From: Prosopocoilus inquinatus
Lineage: Eukaryota; Arthropoda; Insecta; Coleoptera; Lucanidae
Assembly (NCBI GenBank): GCA_036172665.1
Contig: JAYKNF010000020.1
Span: 372,001-436,000, forward strand
Direction of reading: 5' to 3'
DNA length: 64,000 nucleotides
Of this stretch, positions 36,804 through 50,678 are shown one piece after another. Position 1 is the first letter of the stretch. The number at the start of each line of letters is the position of its first letter. A program made the position numbers and the translations under genes. The notes beneath the pieces were generated by a model. It did not search any database. It saw only the letters and a program-made list of their open reading frames with translations, and had not been told where the DNA came from.

Positions 36804-39800
36804 CAAATAACATAGTAGCTAAGTAAGGATCGATTAGATACATCACAGGAACAACGCTAATACGTGCTTTTTCGTTCTAAACTATTTCCAGCTACTGCTG
36901 CGTCCAAAAACTTTGTATCTCACATCAGACTTACTGGAGTCCATCCAAACGTCAAATAACATGTTAGATAAGTAAGGATTGTTTAGATACATCACAGGAA
37001 CAACGCTAATGCGTGTTGTTTCGTTTAAAACTATTACCAGCTTCTGCTGCGTCCGAAAATTTCGTATCTCACATCAGAGATACTGGAGTCCATCCAAACG
37101 TCAAATAACATGATAGATGAGTAAGGATCGATTAGATACATCACAGGAACAACGCTAATACGTGTTGTTTCGTTTAAAACTATTTCTAGCTCCTGCTGCG
37201 TCCAAAAACTTCGTATATCACATCAGAGTTACTAGAGTCCATCGAAACGTCAAATAACATGATAGATGAGTAAGGATCGATTAGATACATCACAGGCACA
37301 ACGCTAATGCGTGTTGTTTCATTTAAAACTATTTCCAGCTTCTGCTGCGTCCGATAATTTCGTATCTCACATCAGAGTTACTGGAGTCCATCCAAACGTC
37401 AAATAACATGATAGATGAGTAAGGATCGATTAGATACATCACAGGAACAACGCTAATACGTGTTGTTTCGTTTAAAACTATTTCTAGCTCCTGCTGCGTC
37501 CAAAAACTTCGTATATCACATCAGAGTTACTAGAGTCCATCGAAACGTCAAATAACATGATAGATGAGTAAGGATCGATTAGATACATCACAGGCACAAC
37601 GCTAATGCGTGTTGTTTCATTTAAAACTATTTCCAGCTTCTGCTGCGTCCGATAATTTCGTATCTCACATCAGAGTTACTGGAGTCCATCCAAACGTCAA
37701 ATAACATGATAGATGAGTAAGGATCGATTAGATACATCACAGGAACAACGCTAATGCGTGTTGTTTCGTTTAAAACTATTTCCAGCTTCTGCTGCGTCCG
37801 AAAACGTCGTATCTCACATCAGAGCTACTGGAGTCCATCGAAACGCCAAATAAGATGATAGATGAGTAAGGATCGATTAGATACAGCACAGGAACAACGC
37901 TAATACGTGTTGTTTCGTTTAAAACTATTTCTAGCTCCTGCTGCGTCCAAAAACTTCGTATATCACATCAGAGTTACTAGAGTCCATCGAAACGTCAAAT
38001 AACATGATAGATGAGTAAGGATCGATTAGATACATCACAGGCACAACGCTAATGCGTGTTGTTTCATTTAAAACTATTTCCAGCTTATGCTGCGTCCCAT
38101 AATTTCGTATCTCACATCAGAGTTACTGGAGTCCATCCAAACGTCAAATAACATGATAGATGAGTAAGGATCGATTAGATACATCACAGGAACAACGCTA
38201 ATACGTGTTGTTTCGTTTAAAACTATTTCTAGCTCCTGCTGCGTCCAAAAACTTCGTATATCACATCAGAGTTACTAGAGTCCATCGAAACGTCAAATAA
38301 CATGATAGATGAGTAAGGATCGATTAGATACATCACAGGCACAACGCTAATGCGTGTTGTTTCATTTAAAACTATTTCCAGCTTCTGCTGCGTCCGATAA
38401 TTTCGTATCTCACATCAGAGTTACTGGAGTCCATCCAAACGTCAAATAACATGATAGATGAGTAAGGATCGATTAGATACATCACAGGAACAACGCTAAT
38501 GCGTGTTGTTTCGTTTAAAACTATTTCCAGCTTCTGCTGCGTCCGAAAACGTCGTATCTCACATCAGAGCTACTGGAGTCCATCGAAACGCCAAATAACA
38601 TGATAGATGAGTAAGTATCGATTAGATACATCACAGGAACAACGCTAATGCGTGTTGTTTCATTTAAAACTATTTCCAGCTTCTGCTGCGTCCGATAATT
38701 TCGTATCTCACATCAGAGTTACTGGAGTCCATCCAAACGTCAAATAACATGATAGATGAGTAAGGATCGATTAGATACATCACAGGAACAACGCTAATGC
38801 GTGTTGTTTCGTTTAAAACTATTTCCAGCTTCTGCTGCGTCCGAAAATTTCGTTTCTCACATTAGAGTTACTGGAGTCCATCGAAACGTCAAATAACATG
38901 ATAGATGAGTAAGTATCGATTAGATACATCACAGGAACAACGCTAATGCGTGTTGTTTCGTTTAAAACTATTTCCAGCTTCAGCTGCGTCCGAGAACTTC
39001 GTATCTCACTTCAGAGTTACTGGAGCCCATCCAAACGTCAAATAACATGATAGGTGAGTAAGGATCGATTAGATACATCACAGGAACAACGCTAATGCGT
39101 GTTGTTTCATTTAAAACTATTTCCAGCTTCTGCTGCGTCCGATAATTTCGTATCTCACATCAGAGTTACTGGAGTCCATCCAAACGTCAAATAACATGAT
39201 AGATGAGTAAGGATCGATTAGATACATCACAGGAACAACGCTAATGCGTGTTGTTTCGTTTAAAACTATTTCCAGCTTCAGCTGCGTCCGAGAACTTCGT
39301 ATCTCACTTCAGAGTTACTGGAGCCCATCCAAACGTCAAATAACATGATAGATGAGTAAGGATCGATTAGATACATCACAGGAACAACGCTAATACGTGT
39401 TGTTTCGTTTAAAACAATTTCCAGCTTCAGCTGCGTCCGAGAACTTCGTATCTCACATCAAAGTTACTGGAGTCCATCGAAACGCCAAATAACATGTTAG
39501 ATGAGTAAGGATCGATTAGATACATCACAGGAACAACGCTAATGCGTGTTGTTTCGTTTAAAACTATTTCCAGCTTCTGCTGCGTCCGAAAACGTCGTAT
39601 CTCACATCAGAGCTACTGGAGTCCATCGAAACGACAAATAACATGATAGATGAGTAAGGATTGATTAGATACAGCACAGGAACAACGCTAATACGTGTTG
39701 TTTCGTTTAAAACTATTTCCAGCTCCTGCTGCGTCCAAAAACGTCGTATCTCTCATCAGAGTTACTGGAGTCCGTCCAAACGTCAAATAACATGATAGAT

Positions 39801-39932
39801 GAGTAAGGATCGATTAGTTACATCACAGGAACAACGCTAATATGTGTTGTTTCGTTTAAAACTATTTCCAGCTGCTGCTGCGTCCGAAAATTTCGTATCT
39901 CACATTAGAGTTACTGGAGTCCATCGAAACGT
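36804..39932. repeat. HOR block 16: A2-I-J-K-J-K-L-Fj-K-J-K-L-M-N-O-P-G-Q-R-S-T (21 monomers)
   Basis: This A2 half carries an internal second J-K-L passage introduced through the Fj chimera at 37,847. The same L-Fj-K-J-K-L section occurs in blocks 5, 7 and 13, so it spread as a unit. Private bases in the K monomer are a at 38,087 and c at 38,098. Confidence 0.9.
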
Positions 39933-41571
39933 CAAATAACATAGTAGCTAAGTAAGGATCGATTAGATACATCACAGGAACAACGCTAATACGTGTTTTT
40001 TCGTTCTAAACTATTTCCAGCTACTGCTGCGTCCAAAAACTTTGTATCTCACATCAGAGTTACTGGAGTCCATCCAAACGTCAAATAACATGATAGATGA
40101 GTAAGGATCGATTAGATACATCACAGGAACAACGCTAATGCGTGTTGTTTCGTTTAAAACTATTTCCAGCTTCTGCTGCGTCCGAAAACGTCGTATCTCA
40201 CATCAGAGCTACTGGAGTCCATCGAAACGCCAAATAACATGATAGATGAGTAAGTATCGATTAGATACATCACAGGAACAACGCTAATGCGTGTTGTTTC
40301 ATTTAAAACTATTTCCAGCTTCTGCTGCGTCCGATAATTTCGTATCTCACATCAGAGTTACTGGAGTCCATCCAAACGTCAAATAACATGATAGATGAGT
40401 AAGGATCGATTAGATACATCACAGGAACAACGCTAATGCGTGTTGTTTCGTTTAAAACTATTTCCAGCTTCTGCTGCGTCCGAAAATTTCGTTTCTCACA
40501 TTAGAGTTACTGGAGTCCATCGAAACGTCAAATAACATGATAGATGAGTAAGTATCGATTAGATACATCACAGGAACAACGCTAATGCGTGTTGTTTCGT
40601 TTAAAACTATTTCCAGCTTCAGCTGCGTCCGAGAACTTCGTATCTCACTTCAGAGTTACTGGAGCCCATCCAAACGTCAAATAACATGATAGGTGAGTAA
40701 GGATCGATTAGATACATCACAGGAACAACGCTAATGCGTGTTGTTTCATTTAAAACTATTTCCAGCTTCTGCTGCGTCCGATAATTTCGTATCTCACATC
40801 AGAGTTACTGGAGTCCATCCAAACGTCAAATAACATGATAGATGAGTAAGGATCGATTAGATACATCACAGGAACAACGCTAATGCGTGTTGTTTCGTTT
40901 AAAACTATTTCCAGCTTCAGCTGCGTCCGAGAACTTCGTATCTCACTTCAGAGTTACTGGAGCCCATCCAAACGTCAAATAACATGATAGATGAGTAAGG
41001 ATCGATTAGATACATCACAGGAACAACGCTAATAAGTGTTGTTTCGTTTAAAACAATTTCCAGCTTCAGCTGCGTCCGAGAACTTCGTATCTCACATCAA
41101 AGTTACTGGAGTCCATCGAAACGCCAAATAACATGTTAGATGAGTAAGGATCGATTAGATACATCACAGGAACAACGCTAATGCGTGTTGTTTCGTTTAA
41201 AACTATTTCCAGCTTCTGCTGCGTCCGAAAACGTCGTATCTCACATCAGAGCTACTGGAGTCCATCGAAACGACAAATAACATGATAGATGAGTAAGGAT
41301 TGATTAGATACAGCACAGGAACAACGCTAATACGTGTTGTTTCGTTTAAAACTATTTCCAGCTCCTGCTGCGTCCAAAAACGTCGTATCTCTCATCAGAG
41401 TTACTGGAGTCCGTCCAAACGTCAAATAACATGATAGATGAGTAAGGATCGATTAGTTACATCACAGGAACAACGCTAATATGTGTTGTTTCGTTTAAAA
41501 CTATTTCCAGCTGCTGCTGCGTCCGAAAATTTCGTATCTCACATTAGAGTTACTGGAGTCCATCGAAACGT
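39933..41571. repeat. HOR block 17: A1-L-M-N-O-P-G-Q-R-S-T (11 monomers)
   Basis: This is the third copy of the 1,639-bp variant found at 2,981 and 17,136. A private a lies at 41,035 (aataagtg) in Q. Confidence 0.9.
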
Positions 41572-44253
41572 CAAATAACATAGTAGCTAAGTAAGGATCG
41601 ATTAGATACATCACAGGAACAACGCTAATACGTGTTTTTTCGTTCTAAACTATTTCCAGCTACTGCTGCGTCCAAAAACTTTGTATCTCACATCAGAGTT
41701 ACTGGAGTCCATCCGAACGTCAAATAACATGATAGATGAGTAAGGATCGATTAGATACATCCCAGGAACAACGCTAATACGTGTTGTTTCGTTTAAAACT
41801 ATTTCCAGCTTCTGCTGCGTCCGAAAACTTCGAATCTCACATCAGAGTTACTGGAGTGCATCGAAACGTCAAATAACATGATAGATAAGTAAGGATCGAT
41901 TAGATACAGCACAGGAACAACGCTAATACGTGTTGTTTCGTTTAAAACTATTTCCAGCTCCTGCTGCGTCCAAAAACTTTGTATCTCACATCAGAGTTAC
42001 TGGAGTCCATCCAAACGTCAAATAACATGATAGATGAGTAAGGATCGATTAGATACATCCCAGGAACAACGCTAATACGTGTTGTTTCGTTTAAAACTAT
42101 TTCCAGCTTCTGCTGCGTCCGAAAATTTCGTTTCTCACATTAGAGTTACTGGAGTCCATCGAAACGTCAAATAACATGATAGATGAGTAAGTATCGATTA
42201 GATACATCACAGGAACAACGCTAATGCGTGTTGTTTCGTTTAAAACTATTTCCAGCTTCAGCTGCGTCCGAGAACTTCGTATCTCACTTCAGAGTTACTG
42301 GAGCCCATCCAAACGTCAAATAACATGATAGGTGAGTAAGGATCGATTAGATACATCACAGGAACAACGCTAATGCGTGTTGTTTCATTTAAAACTATTT
42401 CCAGCTTCTGCTGCGTCCGATAATTTCGTATCTCACATCAGAGTTACTGGAGTCCATCCAAACGTCAAATAACATGATAGATGAGTAAGGATCGATTAGA
42501 TACATCACAGGAACAACGCTAATGCGTGTTGTTTCGTTTAAAACTATTTCCAGCTTCAGCTGCGTCCGAGAACTTCGTATCTCACTTCAGAGTTACTGGA
42601 GCCCATCCAAACGTCAAATAACATGATAGATGAGTAAGGATCGATTAGATACATCACAGGAACAACGCTAATACGTGTTGTTTCGTTTAAAACAATTTCC
42701 AGCTTCAGCTGCGTCCGAGAACTTCGTATCTCACATCAAAGTTACTGGAGTCCATCGAAACGCCAAATAACATGTTAGATGAGTAAGGATCGATTAGATA
42801 CATCACAGGAACAACGCTAATGCGTGTTGTTTCATTTAAAACTATTTCCAGCTTCTGCTGCGTCCGATAATTTCGTATCTCACATCAGAGTTACTGGAGT
42901 CCATCCAAACGTCAAATAACATGATAGATGAGTAAGGATCGATTAGATACATCACAGGAACAACGCTAATGCGTGTTGTTTCGTTTAAAACTATTTCCAG
43001 CTTCTGCTGCGTCCGATAATTTCGTATCTCACATCAGAGTTACTGGAGTCCATCCAAACGTCAAATAACATGATAGATGAGTAAGGATCGATTAGATACA
43101 TCACAGGAACAACGCTAATGCGTGTTGTTTCGTTTAAAACTATTTCCAGCTTCTGCTGCGTCCGAAAATTTCGTTTCTCACATTAGAGTTACTGGAGTCC
43201 ATCGAAACGTCAAATAACATGATAGATGAGTAAGTATCGATTAGATACATCACAGGAACAACGCTAATGCGTGTTGTTTCGTTTAAAACTATTTCCAGCT
43301 TCAGCTGCGTCCGAGAACTTCGTATCTCACTTCAGAGTTACTGGAGCCCATCCAAACTTCAAATAACATGATAGGTGAGTAAGGATCGATTAGATACATC
43401 ACAGGAACAACGCTAATGCGTGTTGTTTCATTTAAAACTATTTCCAGCTTCTGCTGCGTCCGATAATTTCGTATCTCACATCAGAGTTACTGGAGTCCAT
43501 CCAAACGTCAAATAACATGATAGATGAGTAAGGATCGATTAGATACATCACAGGAACAACGCTAATGCGTGTTGTTTCGTTTAAAACTATTTCCAGCTTC
43601 TGCTGCGTCCGAAAATTTCGTTTCTCACATTAGAGTTACTGGAGTCCATCGAAACGTCAAATAACATGATAGATGAGTAAGGATCGATTAGATACATCAC
43701 AGGAACAACGCTAATGCGTGTTGTTTCGTTTAAAACTATTTCCAGCTTCTGCTGCGTCCGAAAACGTCGTATCTCACATCAGAGCTACTGGAGTCCATCG
43801 AAACGCCAAATAAGATGATAGATGAGTAAGGATCGATTAGATACAGCACAGGAACAACGCTAATACGTGTTGTTTCGTTTAAAACTATTTCTAGCTCCTG
43901 CTGCGTCCAAAAACTTTGTATCTCACATCAGACTTACTGGAGTCCATCCAAACGTCAAATAACATGATAGATGAGTAAGGATCGATTAGATACATCACAG
44001 GAACAACGCTAATGCGTGTTGTTTCGTTTAAAACTATTTCCAGCTTCAGCTGCGTCCGAGAACTTCGTATCTCACTTCAGAGTTACTGGAGCCCATCCAA
44101 ACGTCAAATAACATGATAGGTGAGTAAGGATCGATTAGTTACATCACAGGAACAACGCTAATATGTGTTGTTTCGTTTAAAACTATTTCCAGCTGCTGCT
44201 GCGTCCGAAAATTTCGTATCTCACATTAGAGTTACTGGAGTCCATCGAAACGT
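41572..44253. repeat. HOR block 18: 18-monomer mixed block
   Basis: The order is A1-B-C-D-O-P-G-Q-RP-X-N-O-P-N-L-F-G-H. RP at 42,764 has an R start (catgttagatgag) and a P/K end (ttcattt, gataatt). X at 42,913 has tcgttta with gataatt. Private bases are a at 41,833 and t at 43,358 (ccaaacttc); the latter change recurs at 50,528. Confidence 0.86.
42764..43061. repeat. Two adjacent chimeric monomers (R/P and N/K-like)
   Basis: The first joins a catgttag start to a ttcattt-gataatt end. The second has the N-type left part (taaggatcg, gcgtg, tcgttta) with a gataatt right part. Together they bridge from the Q-R section back into N-O-P without passing S-T-A. Confidence 0.78.
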
Positions 44254-45619
44254 CAAATAACATAGTAGCTAAGTAAGGATCGATTAGATACATCACAGGA
44301 ACAACGCTAATACGTGCTTTTTCGTTCTAAACTATTTCCAGCTACTGCTGCGTCCAAAAACTTTGTATCTCACATCAGACTTACTGGAGTCCATCCAAAC
44401 GTCAAATAACATGTTAGATAAGTAAGGATTGTTTAGATACATCACAGGAACAACGCTAATGCGTGTTGTTTCGTTTAAAACTATTACCAGCTTCTGCTGC
44501 GTCCGAAAATTTCGTATCTCACATCAGAGATACTGGAGTCCATCCAAACGTCAAATAACATGATAGATGAGTAAGGATCGATTAGATACATCACAGGAAC
44601 AACGCTAATACGTGTTGTTTCGTTTAAAACTATTTCTAGCTCCTGCTGCGTCCAAAAACTTCGTATATCACATCAGAGTTACTAGAGTCCATCGAAACGT
44701 CAAATAACATGATAGATGAGTAAGGATCGATTAGATACATCACAGGCACAACGCTAATGCGTGTTGTTTCATTTAAAACTATTTCCAGCTTCTGCTGCGT
44801 CCGATAATTTCGTATCTCACATCAGAGTTACTGGAGTCCATCCAAACGTCAAATAACATGATAGATGAGTAAGGATCGATTAGATACATCACAGGAACAA
44901 CGCTAATGCGTGTTGTTTCGTTTAAAACTATTTCCAGCTTCTGCTGCGTCCGAAAACGTCGTATCTCACATCAGAGCTACTGGAGTCCATCGAAACGCCA
45001 AATAACATGATAGATGAGTAAGTATCGATTAGATACATCACAGGAACTGCGCTAATGCGTGTTGTTTCATTTAAAACTATTTCCAGCTTCTGCTGCGTCC
45101 GATAATTTCGTATCTCACATCAGAGTTACTGGAGTCCATCCAAACGTCAAATAACATGATAGATGAGTAAGGATCGATTAGATACATCACAGGAACAACG
45201 CTAATGCGTGTTGTTTCGTTTAAAACTATTTCCAGCTTCTGCTGCGTCCGAAAATTTCGTTTCTCACATTAGAGTTACTGGAGTCCATCGAAACGTCAAA
45301 TAACATGATAGATGAGTAAGTATCGATTAGATACATCACAGGAACAACGCTAATGCGTGTTGTTTCGTTTAAAACTATTTCCAGCTTCAGCTGCGTCCGA
45401 GAACTTCGTATCTCACTTCAGAGTTACTGGAGCCCATCCAAACGTCAAATAACATGATAGGTGAGTAAGGATCGATTAGATACATCACAGGAACAACGCT
45501 AATGCGTGTTGTTTCATTTAAAACTATTTCCAGCTTCTGCTGCGTCCGATAATTTCGTATCTCACATCAGAGTTACTGGAGTCCATCCAAACGTCAAATA
45601 ACATGATAGATGAGTAAGG

Positions 45620-47054
45620 ATCGATTAGATACATCACAGGAACAACGCTAATGCGTGTTGTTTCGTTTAAAACTATTTCCAGCTTCAGCTGCGTCCGAGA
45701 ACTTCGTATCTCACTTCAGAGTTACTGGAGCCCATCCAAACGTCAAATAACATGATAGGTGAGTAAGGATCGATTAGATACATCACAGGAACAACGCTAA
45801 TGCGTGTTGTTTCGTTTAAAACTATTTCCAGCTTCAGCTGCGTCCGAGAACTTCGTATCTCACTTCAGAGTTACTGGAGCCCATCCAAACGTCAAATAAC
45901 ATGATAGGTGAGTAAGGATCGATTAGATACATCACAGGAACAACGCTAATACGTGTTGTTTCGTTTAAAACTATTTCCAGCTCCTGCTGCGTCCAAAAAC
46001 TTTGTATCTCACATCAGACTTACTGGAGTCCATCCAAACGTCAAATAACATGTTAGATAAGTAAGGATTGTTTAGATACATCACAGGAACAACGCTAATG
46101 CGTGTTGTTTCGTTTAAAACTATTACCAGCTTCTGCTGCGTCCGAAAATTTTGTATCTCACATCAGAGATACTGGAGTCCATCCAAACGTCAAATAACAT
46201 GATAGATGAGTAAGGATCGATTAGATACATCACAGGAACAACGCTAATACGTGTTGTTTCGTTTAAAACTATTTCTAGCTCCTGCTGCGTCCAAAAACTT
46301 CGTATATCACATCAGAGTTACTAGAGTCCATCGAAACGTCAAATAACATGATAGATGAGTAAGGATCGATTAGATACAGCACAGGAACAACGCTAATACG
46401 TGTTGTTTCGTTTAAAACTATTTCCAGCTCCTGCTGCGTCCAAAAACTTTGTATCTCACATCAGAGTTACTGGAGTCCATCCAAACGTCAAATAACATGA
46501 TAGATGAGTAAGGATCGATTAGATACATCCCAGGAACAACGCTAATACGTGTTGTTTCGTTTAAAACTATTTCCAGCTTCTGCTGCGTCCGAAAATTTCG
46601 TTTCTCACATTAGAGTTACTGGAGTCCATCGAAACGTCAAATAACATGATAGATGAGTAAGTATCGATTAGATACATCACAGGAACAACGCTAATGCGTG
46701 TTGTTTCGTTTAAAACTATTTCCAGCTTCTGCTGCGTCCGAAAACGTCGTATCTCACATCAGAGCTACTGGAGTCCATCGAAACGCCAAATAAGATGATA
46801 GATGAGTAAGGATCGATTAGATACAGCACAGGAACAACGCTAATACGTGTTGTTTCGTTTAAAACTATTTCTAGCTCCTGCTGCGTCCAAAAACTTTGTA
46901 TCTCACATCAGACTTACTGGAGTCCATCCAAACGTCAAATAACATGATAGATGAGTAAGGATCGATTAGATACATCACAGGAACAACGCTAATGCGTGTT
47001 GTTTCGTTTAAAACTATTTCCAGCTTCTGCTGCGTCCGAAAATTTCGTTTCTCA
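45620..47054. repeat. Segmental repeat copy 1 inside block 19
   Basis: This span matches 48,302-49,754. The shift is 2,682 bp (18 monomers) left of the 18-bp insertion and 2,700 bp right of it. The rare t at 46,152 (aaattttg) is shared with 48,852. Limits are the taaggatcg/taagtatcg difference on the left and t/c at 47,055/49,755 on the right. Confidence 0.8.
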
Positions 47055-48301
47055 TATTAGAGTTACTGGAGTCCATCGAAACGCCAAATAACATGATAGA
47101 TGAGTAAGTATCGATTAGATACATCACAGGAACAACGCTAATGCGTGTTGTTTCGTTTAAAACTATTTCCAGCTTCAGCTGCGTCCGAGAACTTCGTATC
47201 TCACTTCAGAGTTACTGGAGCCCATCCAAACGTCAAATAACATGATAGGTGAGTAAGGATCGATTAGATACATCACAGGAACAACGCTAATACGTGTTGT
47301 TTCGTTTAAAACTATTTCCAGCTCCTGCTGCGTCCAAAAACTTTGTATCTCACATCAGACTTACTGGAGTCCATCCAAACGTCAAATAACATGTTAGATA
47401 AGTAAGGATTGTTTAGATACATCACAGGAACAACGCTAATGCGTGTTGTTTCGTTTAAAACTATTACCAGCTTCTGCTGCGTCCGAAAATTTCGTATCTC
47501 ACATCAGAGATACTGGAGTCCATCCAAACGTCAAATAACATGATAGATGAGTAAGGATCGATTAGATACATCACAGGAACAACGCTAATACGTGTTGTTT
47601 CGTTTAAAACTATTTCTAGCTCCTGCTGCGTCCAAAAACTTCGTATATCACATCAGAGTTACTAGAGTCCATCGAAACGTCAAATAACATGATAGATGAG
47701 TAAGGATCGATTAGATACATCACAGGCACAACGCTAATGCGTGTTGTTTCATTTAAAACTATTTCCAGCTTCTGCTGCGTCCGATAATTTCGTATCTCAC
47801 ATCAGAGTTACTGGAGTCCATCCAAACGTCAAATAACATGATAGATGAGTAAGGATCGATTAGATACATCACAGGAACAACGCTAATGCGTGTTGTTTCG
47901 TTTAAAACTATTTCCAGCTTCTGCTGCGTCCGAAAACGTCGTATCTCACATCAGAGCTACTGGAGTCCATCGAAACGCCAAATAACATGATAGATGAGTA
48001 AGTATCGATTAGATACATCACAGGAACAACGCTAATGCGTGTTGTTTCATTTAAAACTATTTCCAGCTTCTGCTGCGTCCGATAATTTCGTATCTCACAT
48101 CAGAGTTACTGGAGTCCATCCAAACGTCAAATAACATGATAGATGAGTAAGGATCGATTAGATACATCACAGGAACAACGCTAATGCGTGTTGTTTCGTT
48201 TAAAACTATTTCCAGCTTCTGCTGCGTCCGAAAATTTCGTTTCTCACATTAGAGTTACTGGAGTCCATCGAAACGTCAAATAACATGATAGATGAGTAAG
48301 T

Positions 48302-49754
48302 ATCGATTAGATACATCACAGGAACAACGCTAATGCGTGTTGTTTCGTTTAAAACTATTTCCAGCTTCAGCTGCGTCCGAGAACTTCGTATCTCACTTCA
48401 GAGTTACTGGAGCCCATCCAAACGTCAAATAACATGATAGGTGAGTAAGGATCGATTAGATACATCACAGGAACAACGCTAATGCGTGTTGTTTCGTTTA
48501 AAACTATTTCCAGCTTCAGCTGCGTCCGAGAACTTCGTATCTCACTTCAGAGTTACTGGAGCCCATCCAAACGTCAAATAACATGAAAGGTGAGTAAGGA
48601 TCGATTAGATACATCACAGGAACAACGCTAATACGTGTTGTTTCGTTTAAAACTATTTCCAGCTCCTGCTGCGTCCAAAAACTTTGTATCTCACATCAGA
48701 CTTACTGGAGTTCATCGAAAAATAACATGTTAGATAATCGTCAAATAACATGTTAGATAAGTAAGGATTGTTTAGATACATCACAGGAACAACGCTAATG
48801 CGTGTTGTTTCGTTTAAAACTATTACCAGCTTCTGCTGCGTCCGAAAATTTTGTATCTCACATCAGAGATACTGGAGTCCATCCAAACGTCAAATAACAT
48901 GATAGATGAGTAAGGATCGATTAGATACATCACAGGAACAACGCTAATACGTGTTGTTTCGTTTAAAACTATTTCTAGCTCCTGCTGCGTCCAAAAACTT
49001 CGTATATCACATCAGAGTTACTAGAGTCCATCGAAACGTCAAATAACATGATAGATGAGTAAGGATCGATTAGATACAGCACAGGAACAACGCTAATACG
49101 TGTTGTTTCGTTTAAAACTATTTCCAGCTCCTGCTGCGTCCAAAAACTTTGTATCTCACATCAGAGTTACTGGAGTCCATCCAAACGTCAAATAACATGA
49201 TAGATGAGTAAGGATCGATTAGATACATCCCAGGAACAACGCTAATACGTGTTGTTTCGTTTAAAACTATTTCCAGCTTCTGCTGCGTCCGAAAATTTCG
49301 TTTCTCACATTAGAGTTACTGGAGTCCATCGAAACGTCAAATAACATGATAGATGAGTAAGTATCGATTAGATACATCACAGGAACAACGCTAATGCGTG
49401 TTGTTTCGTTTAAAACTATTTCCAGCTTCTGCTGCGTCCGAAAACGTCGTATCTCACATCAGAGCTACTGGAGTCCATCGAAACGCCAAATAAGATGATA
49501 GATGAGTAAGGATCGATTAGATACAGCACAGGAACAACGCTAATACGTGTTGTTTCGTTTAAAACTATTTCTAGCTCCTGCTGCGTCCAAAAACTTTGTA
49601 TCTCACATCAGACTTACTGGAGTCCATCCAAACGTCAAATAACATGATAGATGAGTAAGGATCGATTAGATACATCACAGGAACAACGCTAATGCGTGTT
49701 GTTTCGTTTAAAACTATTTCCAGCTTCTGCTGCGTCCGAAAATTTCGTTTCTCA
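48302..49754. repeat. Segmental repeat copy 2 inside block 19
   Basis: This is the partner of 45,620-47,054, longer by the 18-bp insertion. The insertion and the private a at 48,587 are absent from copy 1, so both arose after the duplication. Confidence 0.8.
48575..48741. repeat. 167-bp monomer with an 18-bp net insertion
   Basis: This is the only monomer in the window that is not 149 bp. Near its end gttcatcga replaces gtccatcca, and the acgtc before the next caaataac is missing. The 18-bp word aaataacatgttagataa then occurs twice, at 48,720-48,737 and 48,743-48,760. The result is a roughly 23-bp local duplication with a 5-bp loss, net +18. The second word belongs to the following I monomer. 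Private a at 48,587 lies in the same unit. Confidence 0.9.
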
Positions 49755-50529
49755 CATTAGAGTTACTGGAGTCCATCGAAACGTCAAATAACATGATAGA
49801 TGAGTAAGTATCGATTAGATACATCACAGGAACAACGCTAATGCGTGTTGTTTCATTTAAAACTATTTCCAGCTTCTGCTGCGTCCGATAATTTCGTATC
49901 TCACATCAGAGTTACTGGAGTCCATCCAAACGTCAAATAACATGATAGATGAGTAAGGATCGATTAGATACATCACAGGAACAACGCTAATGCGTGTTGT
50001 TTCGTTTAAAACTATTTCCAGCTTCTGCTGCGTCCGAAAATTTCGTTTCTCACATTAGAGTTACTGGAGTCCATCGAAACGTCAAATAACATGATAGATG
50101 AGTAAGTATCGATTAGATACATCACAGGAACAACGCTAATGCGTGTTGTTTCGTTTAAAACTATTTCCAGCTTCAGCTGCGTCCGAGAACTTCGTATCTC
50201 ACTTCAGAGTTACTGGAGCCCATCCAAACGTCAAATAACATGATAGGTGAGTAAGGATCGATTAGATACATCACAGGAACAACGCTAATGCGTGTTGTTT
50301 CATTTAAAACTATTTCCAGCTTCTGCTGCGTCCGATAATTTCGTATCTCACATCAGAGTTACTGGAGTCCATCCAAACGTCAAATAACATGATAGATGAG
50401 TAAGGATCGGTTAGATACATCACAGGAACAACGCTAATGCGTGTTGTTTCGTTTAAAACTATTTCCAGCTTCAGCTGCGTCCGAGAACTTCGTATCTCAC
50501 TTCAGAGTTACTGGAGCCCATCCAAACTT

Positions 50530-50678
50530 CAAATAACATGATAGATGAGTAAGGATCGATTAGATACATCACAGGAACAACGCTAATACGTGTTGTTTCG
50601 TTTAAAACAATTTCCAGCTTCAGCTGCGTCCGAGAACTTCGTATCTCACATCAAAGTTACTGGAGTCCATCGAAACGA
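50530..50678. repeat. Q monomer with an R-type end (R skipped)
   Basis: The body is Q (aaaacaattt, cttcagctg, catcaaag), but it ends in gaaacgac as R does, and it leads directly to S. One R length (149 bp) has been removed by an exchange in the last part of the monomer. Confidence 0.8.
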
